Assembly (NCBI RefSeq): GCF_004349265.1
Contig: NZ_SMFL01000004.1
Coordinates: 616,443 to 680,442, forward strand
Direction of reading: 5' to 3'
Source: Dyadobacter psychrotolerans
Lineage (GTDB): Bacteria > Bacteroidota > Bacteroidia > Cytophagales > Spirosomataceae
Length of the DNA stretch: 64,000 nucleotides
Shown here: positions 9,320 through 18,790 of the stretch, piece after piece
How positions within the stretch are numbered: the first letter of the stretch is position 1
How the letters are laid out: each line of letters opens with the position of its first letter
Notes under the pieces: model-generated
What the model saw: only the letters and a program-made list of their open reading frames with translations
Database searches by the model: none
What the model was told of the DNA's origin: nothing
Position numbers and translations under genes: made by a program

Positions 9320-10918
9320 ATGAAATTCAATATTCTTTATAAAATATCCCTGGTTGCTACCCTTGCAGCCGCTACGGGCTGCAATGAAAAATGGGTAGAT
9401 ACCAAGCCAAACGGAGAACCAACAACGGCCTTTTTCTGGAAAAGTGAAGACGATGTGCAAAAGGCGGTTGCGGCCATGTATGTTCCTATGCGTTATGAGT
9501 CAACCTGGGGCAGAAATCTTTTCTGGATGCAGAATGCAAGTGACGACCTTGTTACCGGCCGTGTACGTGCTGAAAGCGACAACATCAAGAACTTCAATGT
9601 TACAGGTCGGGAGGGCGGCATGACGGGTGGATGGAATGATGTGTACTGGATGATCAATAAAGCAAATCAGGTAATTGAAGGGATACCGAATGCAACAGGC
9701 GTGTCTGAGAGTGTAAAAAATACTGCCTTAGGGGAAGCTTATTTCGTTCGTGGTTTTGCCCATTTCTGGATTGCCTATCTGTGGGGTCATAAAAATCAAG
9801 GCGTGCCTTTCGATGGTCCCGAAAATGCTGAATATGGAAAGCGTGTACCGCCTCAGCTGGCATCTGTGACCGATAATTATGCTCAGGTCATTTCTGATTT
9901 ACAAAAAGCGGCGGATTTGCTTCCATTATTTGAAAGTTATGGTGCTGCAGATCAGGGTCGGGCACATAAAGCCGCGGCCTGGGGATATATGGCTAAAACC
10001 TATGCCTACTGGGCACAATACGATGCAAGCAAATGGGCATTGGTTCCTGCGCTTGCGGACAAGATCAAAACGGAGGGCAAACGTGCTCTTGTTAGCGGAA
10101 AAGGAAGTGCCCGTGCCAATTATCAGGGCGTGTTCAAGGTGGAAAACAATTTCAGCAGTGAGTATATCTGGTCTGTTACTTCCGGTTTGCAGGGCGGTTC
10201 TGAGTTTGTAGGAGTGATTCTGGAAAACAAGGGCTGGGGAGTTTTTAATGGCTGGGGCTATTTTCAGCCAACGGAAGAACTATATCAGGAATATGAAGCC
10301 AACGATCCGCGGCGGGAAGTGACCATACTTAAATTCGGAGATAAGTTTACTTACTTTGGAAAAGAACGTTCTTACTTTTCAACCAATAGCCTGTCTGGTT
10401 TCCAAATCAACAAATACATGGAACCTTACAGCTATGGTAGCAATGAAGATGCCAGCACAAATACGATGATCAACCAGAACGGCGATTATCCTACAACGAA
10501 ACTGAACTTGTCTCTGATGCGGTATGCAGAAATTTTGCTTTTGAAAGCCGAAGCACTCATCGCACAGGGCAAAAATGCGGAAGCTGCTGCTCCCTTAAAT
10601 GAAGTCAGAGCGCGGGTTGGACTTGCCCCGGTTGCTGTTCCAACACTTGCGGATTTGAAACATGAACGCCGTGTAGAACTTGCATGCGAATGGACTGACC
10701 GTTTCCAGGATTTGAAAAGATGGGGTGATTTTGCGAAAATCAACGCGCCATTACACGGCCGGATACATGCAAGCAAAACCGATCCGACTTCTGCTTACAC
10801 GGTTCAGCAAATCTGGCCTGCACGTAGTTTTGACCCTGCAAAGCATATGGCGTGGCCTATCAGTCCTGATGAAATTTCAAGATCCAACGGAGCATACAAA
10901 CAAACACCGGGTTGGTAA
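9320..10918 (+). CDS. SusD/RagB-family nutrient-binding lipoprotein
   Basis: 532 residues with a lipobox (AATGC, Cys near residue 21). SusD features: an early DVQKAVAAMYVPM helix, TPR-like helical repeats with EAYFVRGFAHFWIAYLWG, and the C-terminal LMRYAEILLLKAEALI ... ERRVELACEWTDRFQDLKRW ... WPISPDEI block typical of the family. It sits as a lid on the SusC barrel at the cell surface and selects the ligand. Separated from susC by 23 bases, so co-transcribed. Followed by a long hairpin, then by the phosphodiesterase-phosphatase fusion gene. Confidence 0.93.
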   Translation: MKFNILYKISLVATLAAATGCNEKWVDTKPNGEPTTAFFWKSEDDVQKAVAAMYVPMRYESTWGRNLFWMQNASDDLVTGRVRAESDNIKNFNVTGREGGMTGGWNDVYWMINKANQVIEGIPNATGVSESVKNTALGEAYFVRGFAHFWIAYLWGHKNQGVPFDGPENAEYGKRVPPQLASVTDNYAQVISDLQKAADLLPLFESYGAADQGRAHKAAAWGYMAKTYAYWAQYDASKWALVPALADKIKTEGKRALVSGKGSARANYQGVFKVENNFSSEYIWSVTSGLQGGSEFVGVILENKGWGVFNGWGYFQPTEELYQEYEANDPRREVTILKFGDKFTYFGKERSYFSTNSLSGFQINKYMEPYSYGSNEDASTNTMINQNGDYPTTKLNLSLMRYAEILLLKAEALIAQGKNAEAAAPLNEVRARVGLAPVAVPTLADLKHERRVELACEWTDRFQDLKRWGDFAKINAPLHGRIHASKTDPTSAYTVQQIWPARSFDPAKHMAWPISPDEISRSNGAYKQTPGW

Positions 10919-10940
10919 TAATGTTCACTGCTAAAATTTT

Positions 10941-10984
10941 AACAACAGTAAAGGCTGGCTTTTTAGCCGGTATTTACTGTTGTT
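10941..10984. terminator. Long hairpin after susD-like gene
   Basis: AACAACAGTAAA pairs with TTTACTGTTGTT, and an inner GGCT/AGCC stem extends it. No T-run follows on the plus strand; reading the minus strand, TTAAAATTTT follows. It may be a weak or processing-type terminator that separates the SusCD message from the next gene. Confidence 0.5.
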
Positions 10985-11054
10985 ACCTGTGATAGAATCA
11001 GATCTGGTTGGGCGACTGAGCGGAATTTATGTTTTTAATAACTAAATTTTTATA

Positions 11055-12896
11055 ATGAGAATAATCTTTCAAATCGTTTTTTTTGGCTTTTTGGCTTCGT
11101 TTTCATCCTGGGGGCAGACTCCTCAAACGTACACCACGGCACAGGCACATTCTCATAACGACTACGAGCAGAAATTTCCCTTTTGGTCTGCTTACAATCA
11201 GCAATTCGGATCTGTTGAGGCTGATATTTTTTTGCGTAATGACTCACTTTTTGTGGCACATAATGCAAAGGACATACGCCCGGGACGTACCCTGAAATCC
11301 CTGTACCTGAGCCCTTTGCTCTCGCAGATCAACAAGAATAAAGGCGTGGTTTATTCCAAAACAACCGATTCCTTACAGTTACTGATTGATCTGAAAACAT
11401 CGGGAAAGGAAACAATTGCAGTTTTAGTGAGGGAGCTACAGGAGTTTAAATCTATATTGGCACCAAACGGTCCTGTCAAAATTGTGCTCAGCGGAAACAC
11501 GCCGCCTCCTGCGGAGTTTGAGAAATATCCAAGTTTTATATATTTTGATGGCCGTCCCGGAATTGTCTACACGGCTTCTCAGCTTTTAAGAGTAGGACTC
11601 ATCAGCCAGTCATTTGACACTTTTAGTCATTGGAATGGGAAAGGTGTATTGACCAAAGATGATAAATCGGCGATTGAAAAAGTGGTAACACAGACCCACG
11701 CTATTGGTAAGAAATTAAGACTTTGGGCCACACCGGACTTCATTAATTCCTGGAAGATGTTTATGAATCTGGGTATTGACTATCTGAATACAGATAAAGT
11801 CGAAGAATTAGGTCCATATCTGCGCAGCAGGCCGGCTTCTGAATATTATGAAATTAAGTCGTATGCTGCTTACAAACCGACCTATCGAAATAATGACAGC
11901 AGCGGAGATGTCCGAAATGTCATTCTGTTGATTGGCGACGGGATGGGATTGGCGCAGATCTATTCGGGTGTTACTGCCAACAAAGGCGAGCTTAACCTGA
12001 CGAAGTTCCTGAATATAGGTTTTTCGAAAACGAGTGCTTCTGATAGTTATATTACCGATTCTGCGGCAGGTGCAACCGCAATGGCAACCGGGAAAAAAAC
12101 AAGAAACAGGGCAATCGGCGTTGACAGTGATTTTAAAGTCATCGCAAACTTGCCGGAAAAACTCAGGCCGCTCGGGATAAAAACAGGGCTGATCTCAGCA
12201 GGTAACATTTTGGATGCGACTCCGGCAGCGTTTTTTGCTCATCAGCCTTACAGGGATTACGAAAAACTAATAGCACATGACTATCTGAAATCTTCTGTTG
12301 ACATCCTGATTGGCGGTGGTGCAAAAATGTTTAACGATGAAAAAGTGAGTGATTCGCTGCGTTTAAAAGGGATTCGCTACTCAAATAACTGGGCAGATCT
12401 TGCCGGAATGAACCCACCTTTTGTGCTGTTGAATGACGATAAAACCCGGTCGGTTCAAAAAGGAAGAGGAGATTTTTTAACGCAATCTTTCAAAAAAACT
12501 TATCGGTCGTTGGAGAATAACAAAAATGGATTTTTCATTATGGCAGAAGGAGCGCAGATCGATTACGGCGGCCATGCGAACAATATGTCATACGTGGTAA
12601 CCGAAATGCTTGACTTTGATTTGCTGGTGGGAGAGGCCATGAAATATGCAGACTCAAACGGGCAAACATTGGTAATTGTCACGGCGGATCATGAAACGGG
12701 CGGGTTGACCTTGCTTGACGGAAGTATTTCAAAAGGGTATGTCGATGGACATTTTAGTACCAACGATCATACCGGAATTATGGTATCTGTTTTTGCCTAT
12801 GGGCCTCACTCCATGGATTTTCGCGGTGTTTATGAAAACACGGAAATTTTCGAAAAAATCATGGCCGTATTAAATCTGAATCGCAAAAAGTTGTAG
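11055..12896 (+). CDS. Fused PI-PLC/GDPD-like phosphodiesterase and alkaline phosphatase, secreted
   Basis: 613 residues with a signal peptide. Residues ~25-280 form a PLC/GDPD-superfamily TIM barrel (AHSHNDYEQ, VEADIFL, FVAHNAKDI, later LRLWATPD and LNTDKVEEL). Residues ~288-613 are a PhoA-family alkaline phosphatase: LLIGDGMG with metal Asp near 295, DSAAGATAMATG with the nucleophile Ser near 336, then YGGHANN, TADHETGG and a final NDHTG His. One chain could therefore open a phosphodiester and then strip the monoester to free phosphate outside the cell. It lies 137 bases after susD and in the same direction. The reading frame is intact across both domains. Substrate unknown. Confidence 0.9.
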   Translation: MRIIFQIVFFGFLASFSSWGQTPQTYTTAQAHSHNDYEQKFPFWSAYNQQFGSVEADIFLRNDSLFVAHNAKDIRPGRTLKSLYLSPLLSQINKNKGVVYSKTTDSLQLLIDLKTSGKETIAVLVRELQEFKSILAPNGPVKIVLSGNTPPPAEFEKYPSFIYFDGRPGIVYTASQLLRVGLISQSFDTFSHWNGKGVLTKDDKSAIEKVVTQTHAIGKKLRLWATPDFINSWKMFMNLGIDYLNTDKVEELGPYLRSRPASEYYEIKSYAAYKPTYRNNDSSGDVRNVILLIGDGMGLAQIYSGVTANKGELNLTKFLNIGFSKTSASDSYITDSAAGATAMATGKKTRNRAIGVDSDFKVIANLPEKLRPLGIKTGLISAGNILDATPAAFFAHQPYRDYEKLIAHDYLKSSVDILIGGGAKMFNDEKVSDSLRLKGIRYSNNWADLAGMNPPFVLLNDDKTRSVQKGRGDFLTQSFKKTYRSLENNKNGFFIMAEGAQIDYGGHANNMSYVVTEMLDFDLLVGEAMKYADSNGQTLVIVTADHETGGLTLLDGSISKGYVDGHFSTNDHTGIMVSVFAYGPHSMDFRGVYENTEIFEKIMAVLNLNRKKL

Positions 12897-13089
12897 TCGT
12901 GAAATGGCCTAAACTGCTTCAGTTTGATGAGCTAGTGGCGGACCAAATCCTTTTAGAAGGCTGGCGATAAACGTTTACAATATTTTTTACTGATTTAATT
13001 GAGTTTTCTCGGGCAATCAAATAAGGTAACATTTGTGTGGATGAAGTGACCATTCTGTCTCAAATTATCATAAACACTCTGATAAACAA

Positions 13090-15165
13090 ATGATTTTCAA
13101 TACGACAAGGAATTTCACAATTCTGGTCACTAAGATACTTTTGCTAACGACAGTTGCTAATGTCCAATACCTGTATGCGCAAAGCGCACAGGTCAATGTG
13201 TTTTTGGGTTCTTCCGGCGATCACGGTCAGCTCTCACCGGCTGCGTCTTCGCCATTGAGTCAGTTGAGTATATTGTCTAAGTCCAGCCCGGCGACGCATA
13301 CCGGTTATGAGAATCTGGCCAAAGACGTTTTGGGTTTTACCCATAACCGGTTTGAAGGTGTGGGCTGTCAGGGAAGTGGGGGGCTGTTGCTATTGAAACC
13401 GTTCCTGGGTACAAGCGACAATGGAAAGCCGCTGCAAAAGATTTCGGATCAGGCAAAACCGGGTGCATATTCAATCACGTTTAACAACGGAATTAGTCTA
13501 AAAGCTGCTGTCTATCAGAATTACGGGCTATCGGAATTCAGCTTTCCCGAAGGTGAGAAAGGTTTTCGTCTTGATCTTTCCCACACGTTTAACAATGCTT
13601 TTGTCAAAGAAGAACATCAGATTGAAGGGGCTCTACTTTGGGGTTGGATAGAGGCTCACAGCACATGCCACGCAGGCACTTACAAAGTTTATTATGCAAT
13701 GACCCTGTCAGGCAACGCGAGATGGGAAAATGAAAGCGATCATGTTTTGACGGTTCATCTTCCTGCAGACATTCGCCAAAGCCAAGTTCGCCTTGCCTTT
13801 TCGTCCCTTGACGAGGCTTCTGCGAAACAGAGACTGCTGCTAGGTACTTCCAGTTCTTATAACGAGGTGCTCAAAAAGTCAGAATCTCTTTGGAACGACT
13901 ACCTTGGAGTTGTGCAGGTGGAAGGGCCAAGTGAACGGAAGTCGCTGTTTTATTCGCTTCTGTACAGGACGATTCAATCTCCCTATCTTGTTTCAGAAAA
14001 TGACGGACGCTTTCGCGGCACAGATGGAAATATTCATCAGGCTGACGGAAAACGTTATCATGGTTGGGCGATATGGGATAATTATAAGACGCAGATGCCA
14101 TTGTTTTCCATACTTTATCCGGCTCTCTACCAGGATATTGCTCATTCGGTCGCTAATCTTTATCGCTATGGGAAATATGATTATGCAGGTCCATTCGAGC
14201 CTGCAAATACAGTCCGCACCGAGCATGCAGCCGTTGTATTGCTGGATGCGATTAAAAAGGGACACGACCTGGATTTTGCGGCAATCCGCGATTCACTGCT
14301 TACGGATACGGCCCGTTTCGACTTTTCAAAACCGGATAAATATCTGGAAGCATCTTTTGACATGTGGACGATGGCAGGATTGTTTGCAAACTCAGACAAG
14401 GATAAAGCCAGGCACTTTCTGACACGTTCGCAATCTTATAAGCCTGTTTGGGAAAGAGAATTCAAAGATTTAAGCAAAAATGACGTGGATCGTATGTCAG
14501 CCAGAAAAATGTATCAGGGTACAATCCGCCAATACCGCTGGGCAGTACCTTTTGATGTTAAGGGTCTGGTCGAACTTGCAGGCGGTAAAACTGCATTTAC
14601 TGAACAACTGGACGAATTTTTTGATGGCCACTATTTCAACCGGGCCAACGAGCCTGATCTGCAGTCGCCCGCTTTGTATTACGCCAGTGAAAAGCCCTGG
14701 AAATATCAGCAGCTTGTACATCAACTGGCAGTGGATACGGTGATTCAATATTATTTCAATGATAATAGCCGCGGTATTGGCGCGCATATCGACAGGATAT
14801 ATAAAAATACCCCAAAGGCATTTGTGCGCACGATGGATGATGATGCCGGGGCCATGTCCGGCTGGTTTGTTCTGACCGCGATGGGTATTCAGCAACCACT
14901 TGTAGGAGAGCCGGTTTACTATCTGAATGTGCCTTTGTTTGAAAAAGTTTCGATTCGTCTGCCGAACGGCAAACTGGAAATCAGCGTACCTGGCTTCTCC
15001 GACTTAAAACAGTATATTCGACGGGTAATATTGAACGGAAAGGACTTGAACCGAATCTGGCTTACCCACCAGGAAATTATGACAGGGGGTAAATTGGTCA
15101 TTGAAGCAACTGACAAACCCACCAGTTACGGCTCAGACACGATTTGGATTTCGGATGGCAAATAG
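13090..15165 (+). CDS. GH92-family glycoside hydrolase (alpha-mannosidase family), divergent
   Basis: 691 residues, signal peptide ending YAQS. GH92 landmarks appear in order: VNVFLGSSGDHG near the mature N-terminus, GFTHNRFEGVGC, WAIWDNYKTQMPL, RANEPDLQSP (the NEP general-acid region) and DDDAGAMSGWFVLTAMG (Asp base, about 583-585), then YYLNVPLFEKV. GH92 enzymes are Ca-dependent exo-alpha-mannosidases; the family also contains members that split mannose-phosphodiester bonds. Against the usual NEPSHH and QMSAW forms, DLQS and AMSGW are altered, so this is a divergent member. Its place behind SusCD and a phosphatase fusion makes a phosphomannan-like substrate possible but unproven. Confidence 0.85.
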   Translation: MIFNTTRNFTILVTKILLLTTVANVQYLYAQSAQVNVFLGSSGDHGQLSPAASSPLSQLSILSKSSPATHTGYENLAKDVLGFTHNRFEGVGCQGSGGLLLLKPFLGTSDNGKPLQKISDQAKPGAYSITFNNGISLKAAVYQNYGLSEFSFPEGEKGFRLDLSHTFNNAFVKEEHQIEGALLWGWIEAHSTCHAGTYKVYYAMTLSGNARWENESDHVLTVHLPADIRQSQVRLAFSSLDEASAKQRLLLGTSSSYNEVLKKSESLWNDYLGVVQVEGPSERKSLFYSLLYRTIQSPYLVSENDGRFRGTDGNIHQADGKRYHGWAIWDNYKTQMPLFSILYPALYQDIAHSVANLYRYGKYDYAGPFEPANTVRTEHAAVVLLDAIKKGHDLDFAAIRDSLLTDTARFDFSKPDKYLEASFDMWTMAGLFANSDKDKARHFLTRSQSYKPVWEREFKDLSKNDVDRMSARKMYQGTIRQYRWAVPFDVKGLVELAGGKTAFTEQLDEFFDGHYFNRANEPDLQSPALYYASEKPWKYQQLVHQLAVDTVIQYYFNDNSRGIGAHIDRIYKNTPKAFVRTMDDDAGAMSGWFVLTAMGIQQPLVGEPVYYLNVPLFEKVSIRLPNGKLEISVPGFSDLKQYIRRVILNGKDLNRIWLTHQEIMTGGKLVIEATDKPTSYGSDTIWISDGK

Positions 15166-15366
15166 CCATCTCGGTTTTCAATTTGGTTTGATCGGCACTT
15201 TATACACTTACCCTGGTAACAGTATTAGGTGTAGCATCGATAGGATTACCTACTTCACTGACGTTGTTGGAGATCTTGGTATTAAAACCGAAACGATCGC
15301 AGGATAAGTCTTTCAAAACGTCATGTCTACGGGATGCAGTCAGCTGTGTGATGAAAAAGACTTGCA

Positions 15367-16440
15367 TTACTTTTGATTGCTAATTTGTACCACACCGTTC
15401 ACAGCGAGGGTGTTAATTAAAGGCTTTGTTGGTCGAAGACTCCACGAAAACCGGAGACTAACCGGATGATGATCCGATAATGGTGTTCCTTTACTATCAC
15501 TGAAAAGTTTATTTTCAAGATTATATTCCGATACCTGTAGTTGTATTTGATCATTGCTGCGGTAAAGGATTTTGTCAATCGACTCCAAAGAACTATCTAA
15601 GTTCAAAATATTGCTTTCAGGCAGGTTCGGTGTTGCTTTTGGTAAACGATCATTATTAATCAAAACCAGCCAGGCGTCTCTAAGCCCGTTAAAATTTAGT
15701 AACTGTTCCAAATTATCCTGATCGTAACTGTAACGTGCGTTCAAATCACCCATAACAATAACGGGCCGGCCTTGAGAATTTTGTTTGATAAAACCGGAAA
15801 GCTGTTTGATATTTTCACGTCTTGCTGCCGCTGCCGCCGGGTGGTTGTAGGCATTTGCATGAACATTGTACAGGTCAACATATAATCCTCTTGCAATTTC
15901 TAAACGTGAAAAAGTAAAACCTTTGGGCGTAAGACAATCTGCGCCTGTGCAGTCATTCCAGGATATGCGGCGTATGGAATGGACCGGATATATAGACAGT
16001 GTATTTAAGCCGTCTCCAAACGGAACGCCGCCTTTTGAACGGCTGCGGAAAGGATGTGTATTTCCGTGGTTGTATAAAGATTTGTTATAGTTGAAGTCCT
16101 CCTGGACATGTACGATATCGAATGCATTTAACCTTCTTCCGATTTCAGCAATGCTTGGCGCACGTTTGGTTGCTGCGCTGGAAATGATTTCAGGAAGACC
16201 GGCTATATTATAAGTCAGCACAGAAAATTCACCGCTGTTTGCGCTGTCCGGAACAGTCGTTACGTTATTTCGTTCTAAACCGGATTGTTTATCCAAATTG
16301 TAATTGGTTTCAAAACCTGAGGAGAAAAATACCAGAGAGGCGAGTGTTAGTGTAGGGGCAAGACGGGTTGCCAACCGGGTTGCCAACCGTGTTTCAAACC
16401 GGGTTTCCAACGTCTTTTTCTTGACAGACTTCCGTATCAT
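15367..16440 (-). CDS. Exported endonuclease/exonuclease/phosphatase-fold hydrolase
   Basis: 357 residues. The EEP (DNase I/sphingomyelinase) fold is shown by LTYNIAG (Asn ~78), VQEDF (metal Glu ~114), NVHAN (His ~194), GDLNARY (Asp 232, Asn 234) and SDHHP (Asp-His 323-324). Such secreted proteins cleave phosphodiesters in nucleic acids or sphingo/phospholipids. The N-terminus is odd: residues ~12-28 are a repeated (E)TRLA tetrapeptide made by a 12-bp tandem repeat, followed by a hydrophobic stretch that may be the signal anchor. Convergent with the GH92 gene. Fits the phosphate-acquisition theme; nuclease and sphingomyelinase cannot be told apart here. Confidence 0.85.
   Translation of the reverse strand: MIRKSVKKKTLETRFETRLATRLATRLAPTLTLASLVFFSSGFETNYNLDKQSGLERNNVTTVPDSANSGEFSVLTYNIAGLPEIISSAATKRAPSIAEIGRRLNAFDIVHVQEDFNYNKSLYNHGNTHPFRSRSKGGVPFGDGLNTLSIYPVHSIRRISWNDCTGADCLTPKGFTFSRLEIARGLYVDLYNVHANAYNHPAAAAARRENIKQLSGFIKQNSQGRPVIVMGDLNARYSYDQDNLEQLLNFNGLRDAWLVLINNDRLPKATPNLPESNILNLDSSLESIDKILYRSNDQIQLQVSEYNLENKLFSDSKGTPLSDHHPVSLRFSWSLRPTKPLINTLAVNGVVQISNQK
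16361..16408. repeat. 12-bp tandem repeat inside the EEP gene, four units
   Basis: Units close to AACCGGGTTGCC repeat four times in register at 16361, 16373, 16385 and 16397, with a degraded fifth. Period 12 keeps the frame, so unit loss or gain changes the protein by four residues (TRLA/TRFE) in the n-region before the hydrophobic segment. Confidence 0.85.
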
Positions 16441-16460
16441 TACAATGTGGTTTTGTTTCT

Positions 16461-16468
16461 CAAAATTA
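16461..16468 (-). promoter_or_regulatory. -7 promoter element for the EEP gene
   Basis: On the minus strand TAATTTTG fits TAnnTTTG and lies about 20 bases before the ATG at 16440. No TTG stands at the proper distance upstream. Confidence 0.4.
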
Positions 16469-16588
16469 CATCACCACTATGATCCCGAAAGTACCTGTAT
16501 ATTAACGTTTTATTATGTATTAGCCGGTTTGCCTTTGAATGGTATGATTGTAAAGTAAGGTCTCAATTTCCCCGGCTGCTGCATTGCT

Positions 16589-17791
16589 TTACCTGTTTGT
16601 ATCACTTGTTTTGACTTTTTGACCGGTTTGAACAAGTAATTTAAATTGGCTCCAATACGAGCTCACCATTTTCTCCCAACTGAAAGTATTTTGGGTGTAG
16701 CTTTTTGCTGATTCCAATTGCTTTTTGATAACATCAGGATTTTCTATAAAATTGTTTAAAACTGCCGTCCAGTCACTTGTAGATCCGGTGCGGATCAATG
16801 TACCGTTTTTTTGATCCGTAATAGCGTCTGTGATCCCATCTGTATCTGCTGCAAATACCCAGCTGCCACATAAACTAGCTTCCAGGCAAACCAGCCCAAA
16901 TCCTTCCATGTCACCCTCTACGGCGATATTTGGCATGATAAATCCGTCTGTTGCTAGCAATATCTGAATTAGCTCTTCGAATGGCAACTTGCCCAGATGA
17001 AGCACATTCTGACTATATTTCTTTGTATTTAAAAGAATACGGATTTTATTTTCATCGGCAGGATAACCGGTGAATAGTTCAATTTTTGTACGGAAAATTG
17101 GCGGTAAGAAGTGATAAAAACGGTCTTGCCAGGTTCTTGATTTATTGAATGGGCCGGCCATCAGTAAAATGAGATTTCCTTCTAATTCTGGCAGTACATA
17201 TTGGAGAAACCAGGAAAATCCTTTTCTTTTCACAGGTCTGCCCAAGGTTGTCAGAATGGTTTTTCCGCTCAGATCAATTCCGTATTTAGTTCTAAACAAT
17301 TGATGAAAATTACTGTCAGGTCTATGCTGTAAAAGCGTATGGTCGACCCCGTTACTGATAACGACCACTTTTCTCACGCCGATGCCGCGCTGCACGCAAG
17401 CCTGTTTGGTTGCGTGACTTACTGCAATGATCAGATCAAAGCGGTTGAATTTTGGAAGGATGTACTTTTGATAAATCGTGCTCGGGAAAACAACGTCAAG
17501 TCCGTGAACAGTTACCGAACGGTAAAGATGCGCATAGCTTTTATGATGCAGACAAAAAGTGGCGATCAGCGCATCATTAAAGTGAATCACGGATATCGAA
17601 GGGTATTCGCTGCACAAATCCTGTATTCTTTTTTCAAGCGAAAGAAAAAATGCAATCCTGCTTTGCTGACCTGTGTAAACGATGGAATGAACGTTTGTAA
17701 AGCGCTTCATGCCATCAATCAGTTCAAAACTTTGCTTTTCCATTCCACCCACAGCAGGTGGAAATTTATGACTTATGAACAGAATCTCCAT
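16589..17791 (-). CDS. Glycosyltransferase family 4, last gene of a three-gene operon
   Basis: 400 residues, GT-B fold. The N-terminus (FISHKFPPAVGGMEKQSFEL) has the GG acceptor-side loop of GT4 enzymes, followed by VTVHGLDV, SHATKQAC, VVVISNGVD and TTLGRPVKRKGF (donor-domain start). The donor motif is PNIAVEGDMEGFGLVCLEAS, an E-x7-E variant. No signal or membrane segment, so cytoplasmic. Its start overlaps the end of the flippase-like gene by 26 bases, a sign of translational coupling. Sugar and acceptor are unknown. With the SQD2-like transferase upstream it could add a second sugar to a membrane lipid or build a surface glycolipid. Confidence 0.88.
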   Translation of the reverse strand: MEILFISHKFPPAVGGMEKQSFELIDGMKRFTNVHSIVYTGQQSRIAFFLSLEKRIQDLCSEYPSISVIHFNDALIATFCLHHKSYAHLYRSVTVHGLDVVFPSTIYQKYILPKFNRFDLIIAVSHATKQACVQRGIGVRKVVVISNGVDHTLLQHRPDSNFHQLFRTKYGIDLSGKTILTTLGRPVKRKGFSWFLQYVLPELEGNLILLMAGPFNKSRTWQDRFYHFLPPIFRTKIELFTGYPADENKIRILLNTKKYSQNVLHLGKLPFEELIQILLATDGFIMPNIAVEGDMEGFGLVCLEASLCGSWVFAADTDGITDAITDQKNGTLIRTGSTSDWTAVLNNFIENPDVIKKQLESAKSYTQNTFSWEKMVSSYWSQFKLLVQTGQKVKTSDTNR

Positions 17792-18779
17792 TAAAAAATT
17801 TTGACAACCCTTTACGTTTCATATCATATAAAAAATAAAAAACCATCCCGCAAATAAGCCAGAAAACCTGGCGGGATCGTCGTAAAACGGAGACCGTAAT
17901 CCATACACCGGCATCCTGGATACCGACCAGTTCGAGCATTACCTTGTTGCCAATCTCTTCAACCCCGATCTGTCCGGGAATAAAGGCACCGGCAGATTTG
18001 AACAGAATGATCCCCATATCGACAAAAAGCACTTGCAGAATACCAGTTTTTATACCGAGAAATTTTAAGATGGCGTAAATTTCCAGCGAGCCAATTACCC
18101 AATGCAGTGAGAAAAACAAAGTGCACAGTAAAAGCCCTTTTTTATTGGTTTTAAAAAAATGATTGAATTCAATGAAAACCTGCCTCAACTTATAAATGTC
18201 TGCCAGTTTTTGAATTTTAAGACTGAGTTTTGACCGGGCAAAAATCTCCCTTATGTAAGTGCTTCTGGAAAAGATAACAACTATGACAAGAAGTACAATA
18301 AGCCAGGCGAAAACCAGCAGTGTAGCCATGGGAAGACGCTCAAAGAAGTCGTAATCGGTAAGGAAAACATAGGCTAAAGTCAAAAAGAACAGAAGCAACT
18401 GAGTGATGGCTATCATAATTCTGGAAATTAGCACAGAGGAAATCATCTCCGCTTTTTTCACCGGTGTATCTTGGAGTAAATAGACTTTGACAGCCTCTCC
18501 GGCCACGACGCTGGCCGGGTTGACAAGGCTTACCATTTCACCAATGTGTCTGATTAAAAACAGGTAAGTGACGCTGATCTTTTCTGCTTTTTTGCCCAGT
18601 GTATATTTCCAGCCGATTGTCGCCGACCAGTACGCTGCCAACGTGATCAGCAGCAGGTAGATGAATTGGTATCCAATTTTGCTAAGTGATAAGGTAACCT
18701 GCTGCATATCTGTTGCCTTTACAAAAAGACAAAAAGACAAGATAATTGTAATAATGGCGGTGACCTTGAATATTTTCAC
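17766..18779 (-). CDS. Flippase-like / LPG-synthase transmembrane-domain protein
   Basis: About 338 residues and very hydrophobic, with seven or eight membrane segments. GEMVSLVNPASVVAGEAVKVYLL and a later SAGAFIPGQIGVEEIG are the hallmark loops of the lysylphosphatidylglycerol synthase TM region family (UPF0104/YbhN type, 'flippase-like'), here without the aminoacyltransferase domain. Such proteins are linked to moving or modifying lipids. GTG 18779 gives a neat hydrophobic start; TTG 18794, which overlaps the upstream stop as TTGA, is the alternative. It sits between two glycosyltransferase genes, so moving a glycolipid made by them is a fair inference, not shown. Confidence 0.82.
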   Translation of the reverse strand: MKIFKVTAIITIILSFCLFVKATDMQQVTLSLSKIGYQFIYLLLITLAAYWSATIGWKYTLGKKAEKISVTYLFLIRHIGEMVSLVNPASVVAGEAVKVYLLQDTPVKKAEMISSVLISRIMIAITQLLLFFLTLAYVFLTDYDFFERLPMATLLVFAWLIVLLVIVVIFSRSTYIREIFARSKLSLKIQKLADIYKLRQVFIEFNHFFKTNKKGLLLCTLFFSLHWVIGSLEIYAILKFLGIKTGILQVLFVDMGIILFKSAGAFIPGQIGVEEIGNKVMLELVGIQDAGVWITVSVLRRSRQVFWLICGMVFYFLYDMKRKGLSKFFNGDSVHKS

Positions 18780-18790
18780 GTAACAGAAGG

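Noticed and set aside
13027..13035. TAACATTTG as promoter of the GH92 gene
   Set aside because: Three instead of two bases between TA and TTTG and no -33 box at a fitting distance; it may share the upstream transcript.
15196..15378. Open plus-strand stretch with a membrane-like segment (LVTVLGVASIGLP)
   Set aside because: No start codon, stop directly upstream, overlaps the end of the convergent EEP gene; no homology recognised.
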